Source of the DNA: Candidatus Thalassarchaeaceae archaeon
Lineage (GTDB): Archaea; Thermoplasmatota; Poseidoniia; Poseidoniales; Thalassarchaeaceae
Assembly: GCA_029250665.1 (NCBI GenBank)
Contig: JAQXEV010000008.1
Location: forward strand, 1 to 43,001
Direction: 5' to 3'
Length of the DNA: 43,001 nt
Shown here: piece after piece, positions 18,834 to 25,911 of the stretch
Layout of the letters: every line of letters starts with the position of its first letter
Numbering within the stretch: position 1 is the first letter of the stretch
Made by a program: the position numbers and the translations under genes
The notes under the pieces: generated by a model
Told to the model about the DNA's origin: nothing
The model's input: the letters and a program-made list of their open reading frames with translations, nothing else
Databases searched by the model: none

Positions 18834-18973
18834 ATCTCATACGCTCCGTTGTTGGATATCCGACCACCGAACGCGGCCGTCCAAGAACATTCAGTGCCTT
18901 CCCGCTGCCTAAGCCCTCTCCTAGTGCGAACCTTCATCCGGTTCCCGCCGAGCCGAAATGGAAGGGAAGCGAC

Positions 18974-19558
18974 ATGTCGACCACGGTTACCGAAGCCAAG
19001 CAACGCCTCATCGAACGCGTTCGCGAGCTCGCCTACCTCCACTCTCCGGATGATTTGTTCACCCTCGCCAGTGGGCGACAAAGTCCACATTTCTTCGATA
19101 TGAAGCCAGTGATGATGGATCCCGAGTGTGCTCATTTGATTGGTGTATTGCTACATGCTGAGATTGCCACACTCGGCGGAATCGATGCCGTTGGTGGATT
19201 GGAACTGGGTGCGGTTCCACTCGCCGGCATCGCCATCGCAAAGGCAGGACGCGGCTCGAATCTTCGCGGCTTCATGGTGCGAAAGGAAGCCAAAGGCCGC
19301 GGCGGGCGTAAGACTGGAAACCCTCCCGGCATCGAGGGCTCGACTCTCAACTCAGGTGATCGAGTAGTATTGCTTGAGGACGTAACGACAACAGGCGGCT
19401 CTGCATTGAAGGCAGCTACAAGACTCTCCGAAATGGGCTGCGAAGTGGCTGCCTGTATCACGATTCTTGATCGGGAAGAGGGCGGCCAGGACGCCTTTGA
19501 ATCGGCCGGCATTACTCTGGTTCCGTTGATTGTTCGCTCCGACGTGACGGGTGAGTGA
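18974..19558 (+). CDS. pyrE: Orotate phosphoribosyltransferase
   Basis: Joins orotate and PRPP to give OMP in pyrimidine synthesis. The PRPP-binding loop is VVLLEDVTTTGGSAL (about 128-142). SGRQSPHFFDMKPVMMDPE near the N-terminus and the flexible catalytic loop VRKEAKGRGGRKTGNPPGIEG are as in PyrE. Its length of 194 residues is standard. The start ATG at 18974 has GAAGGGAAG before it. Its stop directly abuts the next start (TGA then ATG), so the two genes are co-translated. It is divergent from DP2 across a 140-bp gap in which nothing else is seen. Confidence 0.93.
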   Translation: MSTTVTEAKQRLIERVRELAYLHSPDDLFTLASGRQSPHFFDMKPVMMDPECAHLIGVLLHAEIATLGGIDAVGGLELGAVPLAGIAIAKAGRGSNLRGFMVRKEAKGRGGRKTGNPPGIEGSTLNSGDRVVLLEDVTTTGGSALKAATRLSEMGCEVAACITILDREEGGQDAFESAGITLVPLIVRSDVTGE

Positions 19559-19954
19559 ATGGACTCTCACGTTATCGATTCGAGCGAACCTTACCATCCC
19601 GAAAAGTTGGCTGAGAAGGAATATGTTGGCGCTGCTGCTTACTTCGAGCAGGATCTCCGCGCGGGGGTGATTCTTCGAGTCGAGGAATTTCCCGAGATGC
19701 GCAAGCCCTCTTACAAGATCGAGGTCGATTTTGGGCCGGTTATTGGGCGCAGGTGGAGTTCTGCGCAAATTACCAATTACGCGCGGTCTGACTTGGTTGG
19801 TCGGACAGTGGTTGGTGCACTCAACTTGGGTGACAAGACTCTGCCAACAGGTTTTGTCAGCCAATTCCTGGTTCTTGGTGCCCTTGATCCCGATGGAACG
19901 GTCCGATTGCTGGAATTGCCTGATGGCGTTCTACCCGGTTCTATGGTTGCCTAA
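19559..19954 (+). CDS. CsaA-like tRNA-binding-domain protein
   Basis: Single OB-fold tRNA-binding domain of the EMAPII/CsaA type, 131 residues. YFEQDLRAGVILRVEEFPEMRKPSYKIEVDFGPVIGRRWSSAQI, then LVGRTVVGALNLGDKTLPTGFVSQFLVLG, aligns with CsaA, including the RxGxI, KPSYK and SSAQI motifs. CsaA proteins bind tRNA or act as export-related chaperones, and stand-alone domains of this kind are common in Archaea. No methionyl-tRNA synthetase is attached. It starts immediately at the pyrE stop, so both come from one transcript. Confidence 0.8.
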   Translation: MDSHVIDSSEPYHPEKLAEKEYVGAAAYFEQDLRAGVILRVEEFPEMRKPSYKIEVDFGPVIGRRWSSAQITNYARSDLVGRTVVGALNLGDKTLPTGFVSQFLVLGALDPDGTVRLLELPDGVLPGSMVA

Positions 19955-20042
19955 TTGCCGACCTGCTCGACACCAAACTCCTCTCTAACATTCGGAGGTC
20001 AGCACCATCATGCTATTGAGCCGTGAGCGCTGGGGGTGAGTC

Positions 20043-20534
20043 ATGCCTACTGTAGTGAAGATGACGACGAGTGCAGGAGAGATCACAATAGGTCTCTACA
20101 CAGAAGATTGCCCCGAGACTACCGGTAACTTCCTCAAACTCGTGGATGAAGAATTCTACAACGGGCTTCACTTTCACCGTGTAATCAAGGACTTCATGAT
20201 TCAAGGCGGTTGTCCACATTCTCGTGACCCTGGAAACGGCAGAGCTGGAACCGGTGGGCCTGGTTGGAAAATTCCTTGCGAGCCATCCGCCTTGGCCAAG
20301 CGCCACGACCGCCCCGGACTGTTTTCGATGGCGAATGCGGGCCCGAACACAGGTGGATCTCAATTCTTCCTTACAACCATCCCAACGCCTTGGTTAGATG
20401 GTAACCATGCGGTGTTTGGAGAGGTAATTGAGGGAATGGAAGTGGTGTACAAGATTGAGAATTGCGATACTGCTCGTGGAGACCGCCCCTATGACCCTCA
20501 AAAAATCATCAAAGTTGAACGAATAAACGAATAA
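20043..20534 (+). CDS. Cyclophilin-type peptidyl-prolyl cis-trans isomerase
   Basis: Protein of 163 residues with the full cyclophilin core: FHRVIKDFMIQGGCP (catalytic Arg and Phe), SMANAGPNTGGSQFFLTT and WLDGNHAVFGEVIEGMEVV. It has no signal peptide and is therefore cytosolic. A GC-rich G-run (GCTGGGGGTGAG) stands before the ATG. It speeds proline isomerisation in protein folding. It follows the CsaA-like gene by 88 bp on the same strand, so it may be in the same unit or have its own promoter. Confidence 0.93.
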   Translation: MPTVVKMTTSAGEITIGLYTEDCPETTGNFLKLVDEEFYNGLHFHRVIKDFMIQGGCPHSRDPGNGRAGTGGPGWKIPCEPSALAKRHDRPGLFSMANAGPNTGGSQFFLTTIPTPWLDGNHAVFGEVIEGMEVVYKIENCDTARGDRPYDPQKIIKVERINE

Positions 20535-20553
20535 TCGTTGTATAGGCAGCCAA

Positions 20554-20581
20554 TAATTATCTTTATTAATAAGTAATTATC
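20554..20581 (+). promoter_or_regulatory. TATA promoter with palindrome and flanking direct repeats before the RHH-fumarase gene
   Basis: The AT-rich block contains TTTATTAATA (20562-20571), centred about 25 bp before the ATG at 20592, so a leaderless transcript is expected. The TATA element overlaps the perfect palindrome TTATTAATAA (20563-20572). It is flanked by two identical direct repeats TAATTATC at 20554-20561 and 20574-20581, 20 bp apart (two helical turns, so on one DNA face). Such short paired repeats are typical RHH operators, and the encoded protein starts with an RHH domain; autoregulation is an inference. Confidence 0.55.
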
Positions 20582-20591
20582 CGGCATAGAT

Positions 20592-22193
20592 ATGGCTAAA
20601 CACAGGGCGGGCGACCGGCGAATCATCAGTATTAGCATACCAGAAGACCTCGCAAAGAAGCTCGATAGGCGAGTAGGAAAGGGTCGTGGCCAGGGTAGGT
20701 CTGCGACGATTGCAAAAATGATTCAGAACAACCTCGAGACCGAGCAAACCGCGCCAATGACGCAACGAGCAAGCGAGTCCAGAGCAGCCTCGGGAGCAAT
20801 CGGGACTGTCCGTCTGGAAAAGGACACAATGGGCGAACTTGAAGTCCCAGCAGACCGCTATTTCGGAGCCCAAACCGCCCGCTCCCTGATTAATTTCGAC
20901 ATCGGAACCGATACCATGGATCCCTCAATAATCCGAGCCTTTGGTATTCTCAAACAGGCGTCTGCAGAAGTCAATGTTGACCTCGGGCAACTTGACCCAC
21001 AGATTGGAGCCCTCATATCATCCGCCTGCGACGAGGTAATCTCAGGAGCGTTAGACGATCATTTCCCACTGAGAGTCTGGCAAACCGGTTCGGGAACACA
21101 GACCAATATGAACTCCAACGAGGTCATTGCCAACAGAGCCATTGAGATGGCCGGCGGCGAACTCGGGAGCAAGTCGCCAGTCCACCCAAACGACCACGTC
21201 AATCGTGGCCAATCAAGCAATGATACATTCCCGACCGCGATGCACATCGCAGCTGCAGAAGAAATCCACAACCGACTCCTGCCAGCAATTCGCCTTCTGC
21301 ACAACGCGCTGGCGGCCAAAGCCGCCGAATTCGAGAACATCGTCAAGATCGGTCGCACCCATCTGATGGATGCCGTTCCGCTTACCCTCGGTCAGGAATT
21401 CAGTGGCTACACCTCGATGCTCGCTGCCGACCTCCGTCGCATAGAGGCTGCTTGGGATGATCTCCTCGAACTCGCACTAGGCGGAACTGCGGTTGGCACC
21501 GGTCTCAACACTCATTTTGAATTCGCAGACAAGGTCGCCGAACGCATCGCCGAGAAGATTGGATTACCATTCGTTTCGGCTGAAAATAAATTTGCCCAAC
21601 TCGCGGCACACGATGCAATAGTAGCCGCATCAGGCTCACTAAACACGCTCGCTGCGAGCCTGATGAAGATTGCCAATGACATCCGATGGATGGGTTCTGG
21701 ACCCCGCTGCGGATTCGGAGAATTGTCCCTTCCTGCCAACGAACCAGGGTCGAGTATCATGCCTGGCAAGGTCAATCCAACACAAGCCGAAGCCATGACG
21801 ATGGTCTGTTGTCAAGTGATTGGGAATCACACTGCAATCAGCATCGGCGGCAGCCAAGGCAACTTCGAACTCAACGTCTACAAGCCGATGATGATCTACA
21901 ATTTCCTCCACAGCACACGTCTCCTATCCGACGCATGCAGGGCATTTACTGACAAGTGCGTTAACGGACTTGAGGCCAACGAAGGTGTGATTGCATCGCA
22001 CCTCGAGAATAGTTTGATGTTAGTTACGGCGTTGAACAATCACATCGGTTACGACAACGCTGCAAAGATTGCTAAGCACGCGCATCTCAATGGTACTACT
22101 CTGCGTGAAGCAGCTCTCGAATTGGGCTTAGTCACCAATGATCAATTCGATCAATGGGTCAAACCCAGGGAAATGATTGGCCCGAAGCAGTGA
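20592..22193 (+). CDS. fumC: Class II fumarase with N-terminal ribbon-helix-helix domain
   Basis: Interconverts fumarate and malate in the TCA cycle. Residues from about 73 on are a full-length Fum[39 protein letters not shown], the catalytic-loop signature [15 protein letters not shown] (about 387-401) and [15 protein letters not shown]. The unusual part is residues 1-50: [41 protein letters not shown], a CopG/NikR-like ribbon-helix-helix (beta strand IISISIP, then two helices). A Ser/Ala-rich linker of ~20 residues joins them with no stop codon. An internal ATG at 20757, just before the linker, could give fumarase alone, but no ribosome-binding site is seen there. Normal FumC proteins begin at about residue 70 of this one. 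Confidence 0.92.
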   Translation: MAKHRAGDRRIISISIPEDLAKKLDRRVGKGRGQGRSATIAKMIQNNLETEQTAPMTQRASESRAASGAIGTVRLEKDTMGELEVPADRYFGAQTARSLINFDIGTDTMDPSIIRAFGILKQASAEVNVDLGQLDPQIGALISSACDEVISGALDDHFPLRVWQTGSGTQTNMNSNEVIANRAIEMAGGELGSKSPVHPNDHVNRGQSSNDTFPTAMHIAAAEEIHNRLLPAIRLLHNALAAKAAEFENIVKIGRTHLMDAVPLTLGQEFSGYTSMLAADLRRIEAAWDDLLELALGGTAVGTGLNTHFEFADKVAERIAEKIGLPFVSAENKFAQLAAHDAIVAASGSLNTLAASLMKIANDIRWMGSGPRCGFGELSLPANEPGSSIMPGKVNPTQAEAMTMVCCQVIGNHTAISIGGSQGNFELNVYKPMMIYNFLHSTRLLSDACRAFTDKCVNGLEANEGVIASHLENSLMLVTALNNHIGYDNAAKIAKHAHLNGTTLREAALELGLVTNDQFDQWVKPREMIGPKQ

Positions 22194-22204
22194 ACCTAGT
22201 TGGG

Positions 22205-22224
22205 CGCAAATCTCCCGCTTTGCG
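22205..22224. terminator. Hairpin just after the fumarase stop
   Basis: Stem CGCAAA/TTTGCG with an 8-nt loop, 11 bp after the fumarase stop codon. It probably helps end or stabilise the fumarase mRNA. A second short palindrome, CGGAC-C-GTCCG, lies at 22247-22257. Confidence 0.35.
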
Positions 22225-22269
22225 AATGTGAGATTCGGCTTGCGCTCGGACCGTCCGAAACTGAGGTTA

Positions 22270-22288
22270 GCGGAGCGAATCGCTCCGC
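22270..22288. terminator. Nine-bp hairpin at the 3' side of the candidate RNA
   Basis: Perfect inverted repeat GCGGAGCGA-A-TCGCTCCGC, effectively a 7-bp GC-rich stem with a 5-nt loop. It is placed where the minus-strand candidate RNA would end and also lies between the convergent fumarase gene and that RNA. It could serve as a terminator for either or both. Confidence 0.45.
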
Positions 22289-22620
22289 AATGATTGATAA
22301 TCTGATGGAATGGGCCGCATCCGTACTTTTGGTACAAGGTGGGAGCAGCAGGGGTTCTGCACATGGGGGAGCATCCCCCCCGCTGACTCCGCAGGGTCCG
22401 GTTCGTCCCCGGCCCGAAGGCCGGTTTCTCCCCGGGTAGATGACTCGAGCGCTCCAAGGAGCTCTTCTGTCGTTTCCGCTTCCACCGGGATCGCTCCCCG
22501 TTTCTGCGTTTCCACTTCCCTCCCCGGCTCTCGCCGGTTCGTTCGTTGGAATGAGTGCCGGTCCTCCACGCGTCTCCGCGCTCTTGTTCCCGCCACGTTT
22601 CTCTCCGGTTTCTTTTCCCC

Positions 22621-22868
22621 TTCCTTGCGTCCAGTTCTTTTCCACCTTTGTTCCCCGTGGATCCGCCTCAGGTTCGTTTCGCCTTCCTTTCGTCCGGTTC
22701 TCTCCCCCTTCGCCGATGCACTCGCGGTCTGGTTGGCTGGCACGGTTGCGTTTTCCTCGCTTGCGCGTTGCGGTTGTGTTTTCCCCAGCTTTCCCCTCTG
22801 CTTCCTTCCCCTTTCTTGAGGTCAGTTCCCTTTCCTTGCGTCCAGTTCACTTTCCTTTCGTCCAGTTT
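22621..22868 (-). repeat. Four 17-nt direct repeats in the purine-rich core
   Basis: Copies at 22621-22637, 22684-22700, 22832-22848 and 22852-22868. On the minus strand they read (G/A)AAC(T/C)GGACG(C/A)AAGGAA, and the variable C/A base alternates between copies. Start-to-start spacings are 63, 148 and 20 bp, so the copies do not keep a reading frame; this argues against a repeated peptide. Spacing is too irregular and the unit too short for a CRISPR array. Confidence 0.6.
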
Positions 22869-23053
22869 TCTCCACTTCGGTTCGACCGCATCTCCCCTGA
22901 CCCAAGTGCCAGGTTCGATCGTCCCCGGATCCCTTGCGGTTTCCGGTTCTACCACCCCGAGTTCGGGGTTCGGTTCTGTGGCCCGCGGGTCGCGCCGGAG
23001 CGCGCCCCACACCACTCTCCCAGAGCGGCAACTTAGGTCTGTGCGGCAGTGGT

Positions 23054-23067
23054 GCATAAACCTTTCG
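23054..23067 (-). promoter_or_regulatory. BRE/TATA-like promoter of the candidate RNA
   Basis: On the minus strand the sequence CGAAAGG-TTTATGC matches an archaeal BRE followed by a TATA box. A start about 25 bp downstream falls near 23034. No protein start codon with a plausible ORF follows, which fits an RNA gene. Confidence 0.45.
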
Positions 23068-23085
23068 CCGAATGAGGCACTGTGG

Positions 23086-23121
23086 ACTGGAAATAGGGGT
23101 CTATGGGTGTTAATTTCCAGT
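23086..23121. terminator. Inverted repeat after the beta-propeller gene
   Basis: Perfect 9-bp arms ACTGGAAAT / ATTTCCAGT with an 18-nt spacer, 19 bp after the minus-strand stop codon at 23140 and just upstream of the candidate RNA promoter. It probably separates the two transcripts, or may be a protein-binding site for the RNA promoter. Confidence 0.4.
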
Positions 23122-23139
23122 GCGCTGCGAGATGTGGAA

Positions 23140-24201
23140 TCACCTGTTTCTTAACATCCTGAGGCGTGCTCTTAACTCCGAATTCCGGAAGTCTTCTGGA
23201 GTTGTTTCTTCATTGTCTGATAATCTACGGCCGACGACCTCGGATTCAATGAGGTAGACTCTTCCGAGGTCATCACCGAGCACCAGGGTGTTTTCCGAGG
23301 AATGCATCTGACGTACGCGGGCATCGATAGAGATCGTTCCAAATTGTAGAATCGTCATAGTAGGAGCGGAGCCGTTCCATGACGATGCCCACGCTGTAGG
23401 GCCGAGACTCGCAACCGCATCGATTGAGCCTGGTGCTGTCACCGTTGACTCAGAAGTTGCGATACTTCCATCATCGTGACCGGAAACCCATCCTGAATCA
23501 CTAGATGCCAAAGCGGTCACTAAGGATTCAATGGGGTTTTCACTGGATTCAACCGAACCAACTGAGCTAATCGTACCATCTGCATGCCCAAACAGGAAGC
23601 GACCGGACGAACCACAAGCCCCACAAGTCACTGGGCTCTCATTATCGAGTTCGAAATGCTCGGGCTTCTGTCCAGGTCCAATTCTCAAATAGCCACAACG
23701 AGGCCGGCCCAATCCAAGCAGAATACCTCCATCTGCGTGTAGGCCGACATGCCAAGGTCTCTCGGCGAAGACCCAGCGTTCCTGTTCATCACCACCAGCA
23801 TCGAATCGCCAAACGGTCGCTTCGACAAAATCTGCAACCTCCAATTCGTAGACTGATGAAGTCGCCCAGACAACCCCATCCAAAGCCTGGACGTAATCAC
23901 TGGCTCCTTCCAACTCGCGGCTCCACAGCAATTCACCGCCAGCCGCGTCGACCGAGTGTAGCGAAGCCGACGCGGTCGCATAGACGCGATCACCATCGAG
24001 CGCAAGATCCGACACAGGTCCATCGACCTGCAATCGCCAGCGCTCGCTTCCACTCACAGCATCGAAGCAAAGCAGCAAGCCATCGTGCGAGCCAGCGAGT
24101 AGCATATCACCAACGAGCCGGACTGCCGAGCAAGCGCTACCTAAGTCACGCACGAACGACGCAAGTCCCTCCAACGAGCGCTCAGACACGACCACGCTCA
24201 C
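23140..24201 (-). CDS. PQQ/WD40-like beta-propeller protein
   Basis: Protein of 353 residues made of repeated four-strand blades of the PQQ-like type, for example AVRLVGDMLLAGSHDGLLLCFDAVSGSERWRLQVDGPVSDLALDGDRVYATASASLHSVDAAGGELLWSREL, then FLFGHADGTISSVGS, GWVSGHDDGSIATSES and TLVLGDDLGRVYLIES. About six or seven blades can be counted. There is no signal peptide or membrane helix, so a cytosolic scaffold role is likely. The C-terminus is basic (LRARLRMLRNR). The start codon is GTG at 24201; an 11-bp palindrome (CCTAG-A-CTAGG, 24223-24233) lies upstream. It is on the same strand as the candidate RNA, 100 bp upstream of it. Partner and function are unknown. Confidence 0.7.
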   Translation of the reverse strand: MSVVVSERSLEGLASFVRDLGSACSAVRLVGDMLLAGSHDGLLLCFDAVSGSERWRLQVDGPVSDLALDGDRVYATASASLHSVDAAGGELLWSRELEGASDYVQALDGVVWATSSVYELEVADFVEATVWRFDAGGDEQERWVFAERPWHVGLHADGGILLGLGRPRCGYLRIGPGQKPEHFELDNESPVTCGACGSSGRFLFGHADGTISSVGSVESSENPIESLVTALASSDSGWVSGHDDGSIATSESTVTAPGSIDAVASLGPTAWASSWNGSAPTMTILQFGTISIDARVRQMHSSENTLVLGDDLGRVYLIESEVVGRRLSDNEETTPEDFRNSELRARLRMLRNR

Positions 24202-24259
24202 ACGCTCGTGCCTTTCGTAATTCCTAGACTAGGTGTTCTCTGTGATTCGGTAATTCAAT

Positions 24260-25762
24260 TCAGGCAGACACGCCGTAAAGTCGCTCGACCTTGTCTCGCA
24301 AGTAAGTCACGAAGGCATCAGGAGAGGGTGGCGAACCGGTCGCTTCCTCGATGAGAGCAGCCGGTTCGAGGATGCTTCCTCGCGCGTGCACGCGCGCGCG
24401 CATCCAACTCAAAAGATGTTCAAACTCACCTCGGCGCATCTGCTCATCATGCTCTGGCAAATCCTCTCTAGCAGCCGCCAGTAGTTGCGCCGAATACAGA
24501 TTCCCAAGTGTGTAGGTGGGGAAGTAACCGAAGGCGCCGAAGGACCAGTGAATGTCTTGAAGAACGCCCAAAGTGCGGTTTGGTGCCCTGATTCCAAGGA
24601 ATTCTTCGTACATATCATCCCAAACATCGGGCAGGCCATCGACCTCGATTTCGCCCGAGATCAAGCGCTTCTCAATCTCGTATCGAATCATGATGTGAAG
24701 GTTGTAAGTCGCCTCGTCAGACTCTGTTCTAATCAGACTCGGTCCAACTAGATTCACAGCCTGCCAAAGGCCATCCACGCTGACATCCGCCATCTGCTCA
24801 GGGAAATTCTCCTGCCATATCGGCAAAACCCATTCACAAAACTCTCGACTTCGACCGACCTGATTCTCCCACAGTCGGCTTTGACTCTCATGAACGCCGA
24901 GTCCAGCCGCCTTGCCGGCTGGCTGAAAATCGAGTTCTCGGGGTCGCCCCTGCTCGTAGGTACCGTGCCCAGTTTCGTGCATTGACCCGTATAGCGAGCC
25001 GAATGGGTCGTCTTCTGAGTAACGAGTTGTCCAGCGAACATCGTCTGGGTTTGGGCCACCGCAGAATGGGTGTGTTGATGCGTCGCGGCGGCCTGCTTGA
25101 AAGTCGAAGCCGATGGCTTCGGAGACAGCCTGTGAGAGTGCTTCCTGGCCGGCTTGACTCCATTTATTGTCTTCGACGAAGGCCATGTTTGGGTGCTTTC
25201 CTGATTCAACTACAGCCTTGATTAGAGGTGCTACATTGTCCCGCAGTCCAGCGAAAAGCGGGTCGAGACGGGCGACGCTCAGCCCAGATTCGTATAGGTC
25301 TAGCAGAGCGTCGTAACGCAATTCTTCATAGCCGAGATAGTCCGCCTTTTGACGGCACATCTCAATCATCTTCGCGAGGTCGTCTCGGAAGATCGAGAAA
25401 TCATCCTTGGATCGTGCTTCAGTCCAGGAAATTTGGCACTTTGACTGAAGCTTTGCCATTTCGCCGACGAACTCGGTCGGGAGTTTCGTCGCCTTATCGT
25501 AACTATCGCGCGCGAGGCGGATGTTTGCCGCTTCAACCTCATTGAGGTCATCGCGCGCTTCCAATTCATCGAGCAACTCCCCGATTCGCGGGTCAGTCAT
25601 TTTCTCATGACCGGTCTTCGAAATCCAGGAGAGTTGCTCGCCGCGAAGAGCAGCGGCCTTGGGAGGCATCATTACTTCCTGATCCCAACTGACTAGGCTT
25701 CCGATTTGGCTAATCAAATCCATACCTTTCATTCGCGCGAGGAGTTCCTCGTAGGCATCCAT
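24260..25762 (-). CDS. Carboxypeptidase Taq, M32 metallopeptidase
   Basis: Removes C-terminal amino acids from peptides; zinc-dependent and cytosolic. The HExxH motif is MHETGHGTYEQG (His about 261 and 265). Downstream HESQSRLWEN supplies the third ligand region, and IRYEIEKRLISGEI...GVLQDIHWSFGAFGYFPTYTLGNLYSAQL is the M32 C-terminal signature. Its 500 residues match family length. ATG 25762 (MDAYEELLARMKGM) is preferred over a GTG at 25786. It is divergent from the S15-type lipoprotein gene, so two peptidase genes share one upstream region; this suits growth on peptides. Confidence 0.93.
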   Translation of the reverse strand: MDAYEELLARMKGMDLISQIGSLVSWDQEVMMPPKAAALRGEQLSWISKTGHEKMTDPRIGELLDELEARDDLNEVEAANIRLARDSYDKATKLPTEFVGEMAKLQSKCQISWTEARSKDDFSIFRDDLAKMIEMCRQKADYLGYEELRYDALLDLYESGLSVARLDPLFAGLRDNVAPLIKAVVESGKHPNMAFVEDNKWSQAGQEALSQAVSEAIGFDFQAGRRDASTHPFCGGPNPDDVRWTTRYSEDDPFGSLYGSMHETGHGTYEQGRPRELDFQPAGKAAGLGVHESQSRLWENQVGRSREFCEWVLPIWQENFPEQMADVSVDGLWQAVNLVGPSLIRTESDEATYNLHIMIRYEIEKRLISGEIEVDGLPDVWDDMYEEFLGIRAPNRTLGVLQDIHWSFGAFGYFPTYTLGNLYSAQLLAAAREDLPEHDEQMRRGEFEHLLSWMRARVHARGSILEPAALIEEATGSPPSPDAFVTYLRDKVERLYGVSA

Positions 25763-25911
25763 AGGGTCGCGGAGCCACCTTCTCACATCAAACCCTTCGA
25801 TTTGGCCGGCTCCCCCCTCCTAAACGATAGGTAACTCCCTCAACATCGTGCATTTCAGTCTCAAACTATGGAGAATTAGATTTCACACCAAGCGTCAGAA
25901 CTCTCTTGAGT

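Larger units (their letters stand above)
22265..23034 (-). ncRNA. Candidate long structured non-coding RNA (no known family recognised)
   Basis: The 946-bp gap between fumarase and the beta-propeller gene has no credible ORF. Read on the minus strand it has a promoter (23054-23067), a predicted start near 23034 and a terminal hairpin (22270-22288). Hairpins closed by stable RNA tetraloops occur only in the minus-strand sense: CGCGC-UCCG-GCGCG (22991-23004), CC-GCAA-GG inside a CCGGA/UCCGG stem (22925-22946), CGC-GCAA-GCG (22758-22767), CGCG-GAGA-CGCG (22569-22580), CCGGC-GAGA-GCCGG (22524-22537), GCUC-CUUG-GAGC (22451-22462), CCGGCC-UUCG-GGCCGG (22409-22424). Further stems are at 22955-22968 and 22365-22379. 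The middle is strongly purine-rich on this strand (93 of 120 bases in 22561-22680) and carries four copies of a 17-nt motif. A single RNA is inferred. It might still be a divergent known RNA or an untranscribed polypurine tract. Confidence 0.5.

Noticed and set aside
22390-22424. T-loop-like GGTTCGTCC before a GC hairpin
   Set aside because: The T-stem does not pair over five bases and the acceptor ends do not fit in register.
22798-22809. SRP-RNA-like core GGAAGGAAGCAG on the minus strand
   Set aside because: The bases around it cannot form the helix 8 stem with the needed C-G closing pair; the match is likely due to purine richness.
22460-22815. RNase P RNA-like words (GAGGGGAAAG and GACAGAA) on the minus strand
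   Set aside because: The required P4 pairing between them does not form, and other conserved blocks are missing. Still worth a covariance-model search.
22621-22868. CRISPR array
   Set aside because: Only four 17-nt repeats, irregular spacing of 20-148 bp and no cas genes.
22196-23154. Several overlapping ORFs of 65-200 codons on both strands in the gap after fumarase
   Set aside because: Composition is low-complexity (Pro/Ser/Phe or Arg/Glu/Lys), no domain is seen, and the repeats shift frame. They are better explained by skewed base composition and an RNA candidate.
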